DNA of 64,000 nucleotides from the NCBI GenBank assembly GCA_036274155.1, contig DASUGH010000188.1:92721-156720 (forward strand), written 5' to 3'. This stretch comes from Gp6-AA40 sp036274155 (GTDB taxonomy: Bacteria > Acidobacteriota > Vicinamibacteria > Vicinamibacterales > UBA2999). The notes beneath the pieces were generated by a model. It ran no database searches, had not been told where the DNA came from, and worked only from the letters and a program-made list of their open reading frames with translations. Below are positions 17,978 to 27,331 of the stretch, piece after piece (position 1 is the stretch's first letter; each line of letters opens with the position of its first letter). A program made the position numbers and the translations under genes.

Positions 17978-20900
17978 ATGCCGCAATTGATTGCGCTGGC
18001 TCTTTCGCTGGTCCTGATGTTCGCCGGAGCGTCATCAGCACAGTCGCGCCAGGAAGGCGTCGACCTTCTCCTCAGCAAGGCGCGATCCCTGGAAGTGCGG
18101 GGGCGCATGGACCTGGCCTCACAGAACTGGCAGCAGGTCCTGCTCGTGAATCCCAATCAGACCGAAGCACTCGCGGGTCTGGCACGCGAGGCGAAGGACA
18201 GAGGCGACGCCGCCGCCGTGCGTCGATATCTCGACCGACTTCGGCAACTGAATCCGAAGGACCCGGCAATAGCCGCCATCGAGCGGATGCGCGTGATCAC
18301 ACCACAGGACAACCGACGCCTCGAAGAGGCCGGACGGCTTGCCGCGCAGCGCAAACCTGACGAGGCGATGAAAATCTATCGCGAGGTGTTTGGCAACGAT
18401 CCGCCGGCAAAGTGGGCGGAGGCGTACTACAACGCCCAGGCGGCGAGCACCGGTGGACGCGACAAGACGATCGCGGACCTGCGGCAGCGCGTCAAGGGCG
18501 AGCCAGCCAACGAGGTCTATCGCTTCTGGCTGGCGCGGATTCTGACCAACAGCCCGAAGACACGCATGGAGGGGCTTCGTCTGCTCGAATCGATTCACGA
18601 CCCTGGCACGGTCGAACTGGCTCGCCCGGTGTGGAGAGAGGCGCTGACCTGGGAACAGCAGAACCCGTCGGCGCAGGGCGCAATCGAGGTGTATTTGAAG
18701 CGATACCCCGACCAGGAGCTGGAAGGCGCATTGACGAAGCTCAGAACGCTCCGCGACAACCAGGAGCGCGCGGCGAACGAGCAGCGCGGTTTCCAGGCGC
18801 TCAAGAACAAGGACGTGGCAGGAGCCGAGGCGAGATTCGATGAAGTGCTTCGCCGCTCGCCGAAGGACGTCGGTGCCGTCGTGGGCCTGGCGTCGGTGCG
18901 CCTGGACCAGAAACGCTTTGCGGAGGCGGTGGCCCTCTTCGAGCGCGCGCGGGAGTTGGCGCCCGATCGGGCGGACATCCGCGAAGGACACGAGACCGCC
19001 CGATTCTGGCAGGCGATGCAGCGCGCCAGTGCCCAGCAGAAGCAGCCTGCCATCGCGCTCGCTGCGTATCAAGAGGCGTTGGCGATTCGGCCCCAGGATT
19101 CGCAGGCCCGGCTCGGGATCGCTCAGATCATGCTCGCTCAAGGCCGCCTGCAGGAGGCGGAGGACGGCTTCCGCCGCGTGATCAGCGAGGCCCCCGACAA
19201 CGCCGACGCGATCGCCGGTCTCGGGTTCGTGCGCCTCAACCAGAAGAATTTCAAGGAGGCCGCAGAGGTGCTCGGGCGTGCACGCGGCCTGATCTCTGAT
19301 CGAGACGACATCAACCAGGCCTATCGGACGGCGACGTTCTGGTCGTTGATGCAGCAGGGCGGCGTATTCGTCGATCAGCAGCGGCTCGACGATGCGCTTG
19401 CCAGTTATGGAAAGGCGGCGGAGCTGATTCCGGATTCCCCGGAGGCAGTCTTCGCCGTGGCCAGTGTGACGGAACGGAAGCAAGACTTTGCGGCAGCGGC
19501 AAAGGCGTATGCGACTCTCACGGCGCTGAGGCCGTCGGAGGCGCGCGGCTGGCAGGGCTCGCTCCGTTCGCTGATTCGCGCCGGGAATCCCGAGGCTGCC
19601 GCCGAAGCGGCGCAGCGGGTACCTCCCGAGGTGCGAAAACAGCTCGAATCGGACCCCGAGTATCTGTCCCAACTGGCGCTGGCGAATTACCAGGCCAACC
19701 AGCTGGCTCGCGGCGACGAGGTCCTTCGCCGCGCCCTGGCTCTCGCACGCCGATCGGACACCGAGGGGGCCGCCGGCATCCGTCTCGAGATTGCAGGCCT
19801 CCTGCTGGACGCGGGCGACGTCGGGCGTGCCACGCCTCTGCTCCAGTACTCGACCGAATTGCATCCAGACAATGCCGCTGCCTGGCAAGGCTTGATCGGC
19901 GCCTATGCTCGAACGCGCGCGTTCGCGCAGGTGCTCGAAGCGGTAAAGAAAATGCCATCCCGGACGTTTGACATCGCTGCCGGGACACCCAGCTTCCTCA
20001 ACGCCGTCGGCGCAGCCTACGCCGCGGAAGGTCTGTGCGGCGATGCCGAGCGGCTGCTGACACGATCGCTCGAGCTCGATCGTTCCGCCGGGCGAACGCC
20101 GGCAGCCGACGCGCACCTGCAGCTGGCGGACGTCTGGATGCGCCAGGGGCAGTTTGCCAAGGCACGACAGGCATATCGCGCGGTGATCGACAGCAATCGT
20201 CAGGCGGCGACCGCCTGGCGAGGCTACATGGCAGCGATGCATGACGAACGCGACGATCGGACGGCGGCAGCAGAGGCGAAACAGATGCCCCAGACGGTAT
20301 GGGACACGCTTGGGAAGGATCCCGAGTTCCTGTCGCTCATGGCCAGCGTCCATGCAGGCGCCGGCGATCCGTCGGAAGCCGTGAGACTCCTTCAAGCAGC
20401 CGGAACGCGTGACCGGGAGGCCGGGCGCGTCACGCCCGCCGATCGTGATCTCCAGATGGCCTGGGCCATGGTGGAGTCGTCTCGCTTCGAGGAGGAGCTC
20501 CCGAAGATCCTGACGGCGACGAGGGCTCGAATGGACCTGTCCGGTTCACAACGTCAAAGTCTCGATGGCGTGTGGGCGGCGTGGAGGCTGAGGAGAGCGC
20601 AGGAATCGATGTCGAAGAACGATTCCGAACGCGCGGTGACCATCCTGACGGCTGCCTCGACGGAGCTGCCCGGCAACCCGCAGGTACGTGCGGCGCTACC
20701 GGCAGTGCTCGTCCAGCGCCGCGACTACGACAAGGCGTTGAAGGCCTATGAGGCGTGGGGGATGGCCGGAGCGAACGCCGGCGATTACCGTACGGCGGCC
20801 GGCGCGGCGATCAGCGCTCACCGCAGCGAACTGGCCGATCGGTGGCTGCGTGAGGGTCTCGAGCGGTTCCCGACAGACGCCGGTCTTCTGCGGATCGCAG

Positions 20901-22426
20901 CTGGTCAGGCGGTATCAGACGATCGCTACGCAGAGGCTGAACACTACTTGAAGGCCGCGCTCACGGCCGTTCGCGGACAATCAGACGGTGCCGAAGAGGC
21001 GCCGGACAGCGCGACGCGCGGCGGGCGTCCGCCGGAACCCGCAAGCCCGTCGGTTTCGACGTCGGCGACATGCCGGCAGCCGGGCAACGCCAACTCCAGC
21101 TGGCTCGAACTGTCCCCGCCGACCTTTGCTCGCGTGAGCGCCACCACACGCCTGCTCTTCGAGCCGGAGGTTCGCGCTGAGACTCATGCGCGATCGGTGA
21201 ACATTGCGGCAAAGGGCCCTGCCTGGCAGGAGACACCGGCCGTTCAGCCGGAGCAACCCGATCGCGCGTCCACTCCAGATACGCAGAGTGAACAGAAACG
21301 GCTGAGCGATGAGCTCGACCTCGTTCAGAATCGCAACACGCCCTTCATCGGCGGCTCCGGCGTGTTGACGGCCCGCTCCGGAGAGGCCGGTGTCAGCCGG
21401 CTGGTCGTCCGCGACGGGGCAGCCGCAGGATCGGTGACGGCCGGCAACAAGGTGCGTTTCTCGGTTGAGAGTCACATCCTGAATCTCTCCACAGGAACGA
21501 CCGACAGGCAGTCATCGCTGCCGCTCGGGACTCTCGAAGCCGGTGAAACGTTCGCCACTCGGAACGTGAACGGACTGGCTGGGGGGCTTCAGCTCTCAGC
21601 CGACAACTTCGGGCTCGCGGTGGGGATCGCCCCGTCGGAATTCCCGGTGCAGAACGTGACGGGTGGCGTGCGTCTGGGGCGCGGCGACGGGCCGATAGTC
21701 GTGGAGGCGGTCCGTGATCACGTCAAGGACAGCCTTCTATCGTACGCCGGCGTGCACGATTCGGCGACCGGCATCACGTGGGGAGGTGTGGTCTCGAACA
21801 GCCTGTCGATTCAGATCGCACACGACTCCGCTGGCACGGGCCAGTATTTCTCGGTGTCGGGCGGCCTGCTTCGCGGCGAACGCGTCGCCGACAACTGGAG
21901 CGCCGAGGCCAACGCCGGTGCCTACTGGCGAGTTCTGGGAAGAGGCGACACCGGGTTGTCGGTCGGCATCCACGCCGCCGGGATGCACTACGAGAAGAAC
22001 CTCTCGTTCTTCACGCTCGGCCATGGCGGCTACTTCAGTCCGCAGCGGTACTTCCTGGCATCCGTGCCGATCGCGTGGAGCGGCCGGAAGAGTCAGATCG
22101 AATACGAGATCAGAGCCAGTGCCGGCGCTCAGTACATCGCGCAGGACGCAACGCCGGTCTTCCCGACTGGAGTGTTCGACTCCGAGGCCATCTACCAGGC
22201 CGACGTCAACAGGGCTGCGAACTACGACGTGCTCCTGCGACTGGCGTATCGTCTCGCGCCACACTGGTTCCTGGGCGTGCAGGCTGGCGCGAACAACACA
22301 CGCAGCTTCAGGAGTCAGACCGCCGGCGTCACCCTCAGATACCTGTTTCGCCGCCTGCCGACCAACACCGAGCTGCGCGTGAAGTCGATTCCGGATTGGC
22401 GCGGAAATCAGCCATTCGGCATATGA
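17978..22426 (+). CDS. bcsC: Cellulose export outer-membrane protein BcsC (TPR plus beta-barrel)
   Basis: 1482 aa. A signal peptide (MPQLIALALSLVLMFAGASSA) is followed by about 1,000 residues of TPR repeats, which in BcsC form the periplasmic scaffold. A Pro/Ser-rich, poorly structured linker spans about 1000-1120. The C-terminal barrel has BCSC_C features: SLLSYAGVHDSATGITWGG, TLGHGGYFSPQRYF, and a last strand of alternating hydrophobic residues. It exports the glucan made by BcsAB. The stop of bcsAB and the ribosome site overlap (TAGGTGA), so the two are one operon. No bcsD, bcsQ or modification genes are nearby, so this is a minimal cellulose locus. Confidence 0.92.
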   Translation: MPQLIALALSLVLMFAGASSAQSRQEGVDLLLSKARSLEVRGRMDLASQNWQQVLLVNPNQTEALAGLAREAKDRGDAAAVRRYLDRLRQLNPKDPAIAAIERMRVITPQDNRRLEEAGRLAAQRKPDEAMKIYREVFGNDPPAKWAEAYYNAQAASTGGRDKTIADLRQRVKGEPANEVYRFWLARILTNSPKTRMEGLRLLESIHDPGTVELARPVWREALTWEQQNPSAQGAIEVYLKRYPDQELEGALTKLRTLRDNQERAANEQRGFQALKNKDVAGAEARFDEVLRRSPKDVGAVVGLASVRLDQKRFAEAVALFERARELAPDRADIREGHETARFWQAMQRASAQQKQPAIALAAYQEALAIRPQDSQARLGIAQIMLAQGRLQEAEDGFRRVISEAPDNADAIAGLGFVRLNQKNFKEAAEVLGRARGLISDRDDINQAYRTATFWSLMQQGGVFVDQQRLDDALASYGKAAELIPDSPEAVFAVASVTERKQDFAAAAKAYATLTALRPSEARGWQGSLRSLIRAGNPEAAAEAAQRVPPEVRKQLESDPEYLSQLALANYQANQLARGDEVLRRALALARRSDTEGAAGIRLEIAGLLLDAGDVGRATPLLQYSTELHPDNAAAWQGLIGAYARTRAFAQVLEAVKKMPSRTFDIAAGTPSFLNAVGAAYAAEGLCGDAERLLTRSLELDRSAGRTPAADAHLQLADVWMRQGQFAKARQAYRAVIDSNRQAATAWRGYMAAMHDERDDRTAAAEAKQMPQTVWDTLGKDPEFLSLMASVHAGAGDPSEAVRLLQAAGTRDREAGRVTPADRDLQMAWAMVESSRFEEELPKILTATRARMDLSGSQRQSLDGVWAAWRLRRAQESMSKNDSERAVTILTAASTELPGNPQVRAALPAVLVQRRDYDKALKAYEAWGMAGANAGDYRTAAGAAISAHRSELADRWLREGLERFPTDAGLLRIAAGQAVSDDRYAEAEHYLKAALTAVRGQSDGAEEAPDSATRGGRPPEPASPSVSTSATCRQPGNANSSWLELSPPTFARVSATTRLLFEPEVRAETHARSVNIAAKGPAWQETPAVQPEQPDRASTPDTQSEQKRLSDELDLVQNRNTPFIGGSGVLTARSGEAGVSRLVVRDGAAAGSVTAGNKVRFSVESHILNLSTGTTDRQSSLPLGTLEAGETFATRNVNGLAGGLQLSADNFGLAVGIAPSEFPVQNVTGGVRLGRGDGPIVVEAVRDHVKDSLLSYAGVHDSATGITWGGVVSNSLSIQIAHDSAGTGQYFSVSGGLLRGERVADNWSAEANAGAYWRVLGRGDTGLSVGIHAAGMHYEKNLSFFTLGHGGYFSPQRYFLASVPIAWSGRKSQIEYEIRASAGAQYIAQDATPVFPTGVFDSEAIYQADVNRAANYDVLLRLAYRLAPHWFLGVQAGANNTRSFRSQTAGVTLRYLFRRLPTNTELRVKSIPDWRGNQPFGI

Positions 22427-22502
22427 GTGGATGGGCGTCGACCATCAGGACGAGGCCGGTCAGCTGCGGGGCGGGTCGACTTCATCACTCGCGGCGCGCC
22501 CC

Positions 22503-23945
22503 TCAGAAACCAAGCCGCAGCTCGCCCGTGTCCGATCGTGTCAGCTGCTCGCCGCTGGCGCCGACGATCGGCTCGATGAACTGGCGATACGCGTCCTCGT
22601 ACCCGCGGTCGACGAGCTCGCCGAGACTCTGACGGCGATCGGACGCCTCGTCGTACACGCCGCCAAAGTCGAAGGGACCGGTCGCGTTGTGCGTGGGGCT
22701 CACGAGATAGATGGCCGTGAACTGCCGCCGCGCGGTCTCGAGCGCGTCGCGCAGCGCCGCCGCCTCCGCCGCCACGAGGAAATCACCAAGTCGATGCCGC
22801 GGATCGAGCCTCGGCGCATTCAGCCGGTGCGGCTGGTTCGACACGGACACCGCGCTGACCATCACCACCTGAGCGACTCCCGCGGCCGCGACCTCTTCGA
22901 GCAGCCGCGCGATGGCCGCCGGGCGATCGCACAAACGATGCGTCTCACCTCGCCAGAAACTGTCGACCGAAAACGCCACGAGCGCCGGCTCGCAGGCGAC
23001 CGGTGGCGTCAGCGCCGCAGCCATGATGTCGACGGCATGATCCCGGCCGATGCCAGCGAGGTCGAGCACCTCGGCGCGGCGGTCGCGGCCCGGCCGCGGC
23101 ATCAGGAAATCATGGCGAAACGGCTCGCGCAGCATCGCCACCACGATGTCGCGGCGCGCATCCAGATCGGTGGCCAGCGCCAGCAGCTCGCGGAAGCCGG
23201 GCTGACCGACGTTCTCTGCCAGCACTTCCGCGTAGCGCCGGCCGACGACCGCGGATGCCGGACGTCTGGCCGCCGCCGCACCGCGAATCAGCTGCCAGAC
23301 GAGATCGGCGAAGGCCGCGCGCGCGCCCGACGCATCGAACGGCGCTCCCGCCAGCTCCCACCACCAGCCGCCGGCCGATCGCCGTTTGATCGGCCGACGC
23401 CAGCGGGCGACCACCGTGCCGCCGCCAGCAACGATGGCGAGCGCCGCCACGATGACCATCGCCAGCCGCGGCACGATGAGCGGCAACTCGCCGGAGGCAA
23501 ACGCCGACTGCAGCCAGGCTGAACAGTACGCGATGACCCTGGCGCCGGCATCCAGACCGAGCAGCGTGAGGAGAAACCCGACGGCGTACACAACGGCGCC
23601 CGCTGCGAGCACCAGTAGCGGAACGAGGAGCACGGCGACGAGCAGAACGGCGATCCAGCCGGCGGCACGCAGCAGCGGCTTCCAGGTATACAGATTCTGC
23701 GCGCTGCGCGACCGCCAGAGTCCGCTCGGCTCCCAGAGTCTGGCGCCGCCGTCGATCGCGGCGAGCGCTGCGGTGCCCGCCCCGATACCCTGGCCGGCAA
23801 CGACATCGATCTTGACGCCAGCTTCCTGGATGGCACGGAGGACGCCGGCGTGGTACGCCCCGTGCGCGCCGGTGCCGCACATGACGAGCGCCGTTCGCCG
23901 CCCGGGCGAGTAAGCGACCGGCCGGTCGCGGACGTCCGTACGCAT
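22503..23945 (-). CDS. Patatin-like membrane protein lacking the catalytic serine
   Basis: 480 aa. The N-terminus has a patatin oxyanion-hole loop (CGTGAHGAYHAGVLRAI) followed by the strand and elbow where GxSxG is expected. The sequence reads GQGIG, with Gly in place of the nucleophile. The usual DGG of the catalytic Asp is also altered (FDFGGVYDEA). Two or three hydrophobic segments occupy about 95-185, unusual inside a patatin domain. The family normally acts as a phospholipase; this copy is predicted inactive or repurposed for binding. Its start is 18 bp downstream of greA, indicating co-transcription. bcsC converges from the other side. Confidence 0.75.
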   Translation of the reverse strand: MRTDVRDRPVAYSPGRRTALVMCGTGAHGAYHAGVLRAIQEAGVKIDVVAGQGIGAGTAALAAIDGGARLWEPSGLWRSRSAQNLYTWKPLLRAAGWIAVLLVAVLLVPLLVLAAGAVVYAVGFLLTLLGLDAGARVIAYCSAWLQSAFASGELPLIVPRLAMVIVAALAIVAGGGTVVARWRRPIKRRSAGGWWWELAGAPFDASGARAAFADLVWQLIRGAAAARRPASAVVGRRYAEVLAENVGQPGFRELLALATDLDARRDIVVAMLREPFRHDFLMPRPGRDRRAEVLDLAGIGRDHAVDIMAAALTPPVACEPALVAFSVDSFWRGETHRLCDRPAAIARLLEEVAAAGVAQVVMVSAVSVSNQPHRLNAPRLDPRHRLGDFLVAAEAAALRDALETARRQFTAIYLVSPTHNATGPFDFGGVYDEASDRRQSLGELVDRGYEDAYRQFIEPIVGASGEQLTRSDTGELRLGF

Positions 23946-23963
23946 GCCTGGTGGACTCCGGGA

Positions 23964-24431
23964 TTACGCGTCGTCGTGGATGGTGGTCAGCTTGACGAGC
24001 TCGAAGCGACGGCTGCCGGCGGGTGTCGTGACCTTGATCTCGTCGCCCTCCTCCTTGTTCAGGATGGCACGGCCGATCGGCGACGAGGTGGAGATCATGC
24101 CTTTGTCGACATCGGCCTCTTCCGGCATGACGAGCTGATACACGAGCGTCTCGCCGCCCTCGTCGAGAAGGTGCACGGTCGAGCCGAAGCCGGCGCGATC
24201 GTGCGGAATCCGATCGAGATTGACCAAGGAGATCTCACCAACGCGCCTTTTCAGCATCGCGATTCGCGCGTTGATGATCTCCTGCCGCTCCTTGGCCGCC
24301 TTGTATTCGGCGTTCTCGCGCAGGTCGCCGAGCTCGCGCGCGCGCTGGATCTCCTTCGGCAGATCCACTTTCAGCTCGCGCTCGAGCGTGGCGATCTCCT
24401 CGTGAAAACGCTTGAGAATTCGCTCTTTCAT
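23964..24431 (-). CDS. greA: Transcription elongation factor GreA
   Basis: 155 aa, normal length. It has the N-terminal coiled coil with the acidic tip segment ELGDLRENAEYKAAKERQ and the C-terminal FKBP-like domain (ISTSSPIGRAILNKEEGDE). GreA binds the RNA polymerase secondary channel and stimulates cleavage of backtracked RNA. No obvious ribosome site precedes the ATG. It is followed by the patatin-like gene. Confidence 0.95.
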   Translation of the reverse strand: MKERILKRFHEEIATLERELKVDLPKEIQRARELGDLRENAEYKAAKERQEIINARIAMLKRRVGEISLVNLDRIPHDRAGFGSTVHLLDEGGETLVYQLVMPEEADVDKGMISTSSPIGRAILNKEEGDEIKVTTPAGSRRFELVKLTTIHDDA

Positions 24432-24926
24432 CGTCGAATTCAGACTTTAGCACAGTCGTCGAGGCCGCCGACTTCGACACGTACCGCTCGAGGGTGCCCC
24501 ATGCTGTCTCGCCGCGTTCACACGAAACCCGAAGCCGCAACGCGTGGTGGCACCGCGCCTCTGCTGCCGATCAACGCCGAGCGCCAATCGAGTTCGGGTG
24601 CAACGAAAGCGGGGAGCGGATCAATACGACGGATCCGGTCCCGCTCGCTCGCCCTCTCGACAGCGCAATCGAAGGGGGGCGGGAGCTTCCGTGTCGACAG
24701 CGCGTCGTTGTCCTGAGAGCTCTGCTGGGCTTGCATGTGACCTCGGCCATGAGAGCAGGAGATGGAGGCGACCCAGACCTCTGACGTCATCGTGAAAAAG
24801 ATGGTGCAGACCGGACCGTTCCGCGCAGACAAAACGGCCTTTTAGTGGTAGCGTCATGCCGCTCCACGCTGGGCCAACGGTCTGGCCCGTCGCATCACAA
24901 GCGTCAGTGCTCATCGAGCCTGTACT
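24432..24926. other. Gene-poor gap upstream of the PatA-like protease
   Basis: 495 bp between divergent greA and the subtilase. No conserved frame, tRNA or strong hairpin was seen. The only open segment worth noting is a 27-codon frame at 24762-24845 (see findings). Confidence 0.6.
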
Positions 24927-25877
24927 ATGCGGATCGATAGCTGCGACGTGCTCCGGAGGTTTAGTCGGGAATCATCTCGCCGCCCCTGCGGTGGCTTGAT
25001 GCTGTGCATGGAAGAAGAATGGCGCCGCAGATCCGGCCGCGGGATCTGCGTCGGCCTTCTTGACGGCGCTGTTCATACGGGAACGCCGGACCTGCAGGGA
25101 GCGGAGCTAGTCGCAAAGAGCTTTGTCGCGTCTCAGCAGCCACACTCGCGCGTTGCGGAGCACGGTTCACACTCAGCCGCGATATTGGTCGGCCAGGGCT
25201 GCCACACGATTCGGGGAATTGCTCCTCGGATTCGCCTGCTCGTAGCCAGCGTATTCGACGCAAACGGTGTGGCTTCGCCGCAATCTGTCGCCGAAGCCAT
25301 CCACTGGGTCGTGTCGTCGGCGGCACAAATCGTTGTCCTTCCCCTCGGACAACATACCGGGCACCCACATATCTCGCAGGCAATCGAGCGAGGCTCGCTT
25401 GGCAACGGCGTCCTCTTTTTCGCCGCGGCCGGCAATCGGCACCCGGAGCCGATTCTTTTTCCGGCACGCCACCCGCTTGCCATAGCTGTGGGTGCCGCTG
25501 ATGTCAAAGGCAACCTTCTGCCCGAGTGCTGCCGACTTCCCCGTCTTGACCTCATTGCACCCGGATGGAACGTCTACGCGCCGATCGGGGCACACGCTAT
25601 CCGGCGCCGCAGCGGATCCTCGGTCGCTTGCGTTGTCGCGGCGGGAGTCGCGGCGCTCGCTCTCTCCGCCGGCGTGAGTTCCGCGCCTGCGACAGGCCGC
25701 AGCGCGATGTTGGCAGTCCTTCGGCGAGGCTCTTCACAAGACTCGAAAGTGGCGTCAGTCATCGGTTCGCACGCACGCGAATCACGATCGCGGAACACGA
25801 CGCAACCCGGTCCAGTCGACGTTCACAGGTCAGCGACGACGGAACAACGTCAACGACCGATGTATACGGGGAGGTGA
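24927..25877 (+). CDS. Subtilisin-like (S8) protease resembling cyanobactin PatA
   Basis: 316 aa. Catalytic residues are visible: Asp46 in VGLLDGAVH, His79 in EHGSHSAAI, oxyanion Asn170 in AAAGN, and Ser232 in SGSSVACVVAAG. RGIAPRIRLLVASVF, the Cys pair, and ending without a P-domain or propeptide resemble the protease domain of PatA/ThcA-type RiPP maturases rather than secreted subtilisins. There is no signal peptide, so it is probably cytoplasmic. Residues 1-38 and the last 45 are low-complexity and may be partly non-genuine; no ribosome site supports ATG 24927, and ATG 24999 or 25008 are alternatives. No cyclodehydratase or PatG-like gene is nearby. Confidence 0.75.
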   Translation: MRIDSCDVLRRFSRESSRRPCGGLMLCMEEEWRRRSGRGICVGLLDGAVHTGTPDLQGAELVAKSFVASQQPHSRVAEHGSHSAAILVGQGCHTIRGIAPRIRLLVASVFDANGVASPQSVAEAIHWVVSSAAQIVVLPLGQHTGHPHISQAIERGSLGNGVLFFAAAGNRHPEPILFPARHPLAIAVGAADVKGNLLPECCRLPRLDLIAPGWNVYAPIGAHAIRRRSGSSVACVVAAGVAALALSAGVSSAPATGRSAMLAVLRRGSSQDSKVASVIGSHARESRSRNTTQPGPVDVHRSATTEQRQRPMYTGR

Positions 25878-26021
25878 TCACAAAGGCCGGCCGCGCCACC
25901 ACCAGCATGGCTCTCACGCAGACACGCCAGCTGCGGCCTTACGGCGGCCGGTCCAGTCCACACGGCCTGAAAGGTGCGATACCGCGTCCATTCTCCGTAA
26001 GTTGCAAGAAAGGAGAACGAC

Positions 26022-27107
26022 ATGCCTGCAATCGACAGCATTTCGCAAGTGGTTGAATTGTCGGATGCGCGCCTGAAAAAAATCGCCAAACGCACCCTGA
26101 GAACCCTGCAGCTGGAAGCGGAAAAAGCGGTGGTACACCATGCCGAGCCTGCCAAGTTTCGGCTGGCAGCCGACCCTGATTCGAGTGAACGGATATTTCT
26201 CGCGCGTTTCAAAGAGCTGAATCAAACCAAACAGCAGGCCGCCGTGGTGAAGGCCATGGCGTCCGTCACAGCCCCGGAAGCGCAGCGGCAAGCGTTCTAT
26301 GGCGACCTGGCCAAGATCGATCTCCGCAGTGAGACCATCGTTGAAAAACAGGTTCGTGCGCGACCGTTTCCAGCCGACCTGCGCTTTCCCAAGAGCCACC
26401 TGGAAGCGGTTATCGCCGGACACGTTGCACTGCAGATTCCCCACCTGCAGCTGGTGACACAAGGTGACGCCATTCTGCCGCAGCAGGTGACTGACAACCT
26501 CGAGTTCCGCGTTCACAAAGTCAGATGCGACGATGAAACGAACCCGGAGTTTGCCGGTGACGATGAGATCGCCCTCGGTGGACTGTCTGTCGACGAGACT
26601 GGCGACACCAAGCAGGTCGGTCAATTCACAGTACGAAGTGATTTCGATGACGGCGAACAACAGGTGTACGTGCCTCCGCGTCGCTTTACGTTCTTCAATC
26701 TGCGGGAGGGGACGACATTTCCGAAGGACTATGCCGTGACCCTGGTATTGGCGGAAAAAGACATGGGTGGGCTGCACGACTTCATCGTGAAGCTGTGGGA
26801 GAAGGTCAAGTCGAAGGTTCTCGAATATGCCGCGGCCGCCGTCGGCGCCGCTGTCGGTTCCGCCACGTTCCCGGGGCTCGGCACCATCATTGGCGCGGTG
26901 GTGGGCTGGGCACTCGGGAAACTGATCGAATGGCTGATCGGTCTGTTTTCCGATGACATCTTCACGCCGGTGACACTCACGTGCAAGATCAACGGGCTCG
27001 CGAATCTCTTCACGGGGAACAAGACGGACAGCCCCGAAGGGCTGACCACGTTCAGCGGATATGGCGGACGATATTCGTTGACGTACGACTGGAGAAAGTT
27101 CGCGTGA
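26022..27107 (+). CDS. Unknown protein with acidic beta-rich centre and glycine-rich hydrophobic hairpin
   Basis: 361 aa with a strong AAAGGAG ribosome site. Residues 1-130 are charged and helical. About 160-230 is beta-rich and acidic, with VRCDDETNPEFAGDDEIALGG and FDDGEQQVYVP, a pattern that suggests a metal-binding sandwich fold (inference). Residues 264-312 hold a glycine- and alanine-rich hydrophobic hairpin (AAAAVGAAVGSATFPGLG, TIIGAVVGWALGKLIEWLIG) of the glycine-zipper type found in membrane-inserting proteins. No signal peptide. It follows the subtilase by 144 bp on the same strand and may be its substrate or partner. Family not recognised. Confidence 0.7.
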   Translation: MPAIDSISQVVELSDARLKKIAKRTLRTLQLEAEKAVVHHAEPAKFRLAADPDSSERIFLARFKELNQTKQQAAVVKAMASVTAPEAQRQAFYGDLAKIDLRSETIVEKQVRARPFPADLRFPKSHLEAVIAGHVALQIPHLQLVTQGDAILPQQVTDNLEFRVHKVRCDDETNPEFAGDDEIALGGLSVDETGDTKQVGQFTVRSDFDDGEQQVYVPPRRFTFFNLREGTTFPKDYAVTLVLAEKDMGGLHDFIVKLWEKVKSKVLEYAAAAVGAAVGSATFPGLGTIIGAVVGWALGKLIEWLIGLFSDDIFTPVTLTCKINGLANLFTGNKTDSPEGLTTFSGYGGRYSLTYDWRKFA

Positions 27108-27127
27108 TCGGGAGGTACGACCGTTGT

Positions 27128-27186
27128 CACACCGTCACTGAGGCGCTTCGGTCGGCCCGGATGAAGCGCTGACACGTGATGGTGTG
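27128..27186. terminator. Two-part hairpin between convergent genes
   Basis: Outer arms CACACCGTCAC (27128-27138) and GTGATGGTGTG (27176-27186) pair at 10 of 11 positions; inner arms GGCGCTTC (27142-27149) and GAAGCGCT (27163-27170) pair at 7 of 8. It begins 20 bp after the stop of the unknown gene and faces the end of the TonB receptor. There is no T-tract. Confidence 0.5.
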
Positions 27187-27331
27187 TCCGCTTGACCGAG
27201 CCTCATGACCGTGATCAAGGTCCCGCCCGAACAGCGCGTGGACCTTGCTCACGGTCTCTCTCGGTTCTTGCCCGCCTCCCGGGTGGGCATGGTTCGTTAT
27301 CGTCCGCGCCTTCGTGCCTGCTCGAGAACGC

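Noticed and set aside
24518..24832. 104-codon minus-strand frame in the gap before the subtilase
   Set aside because: No ribosome site, no domain, and composition unlike the coding neighbours.
25907..26056. 50-codon frame MALTQTRQLRPYGGRSSPHG... between the protease and the unknown gene as a RiPP precursor
   Set aside because: No ribosome site, overlaps the strong start of the next gene and has no core-like repeats.
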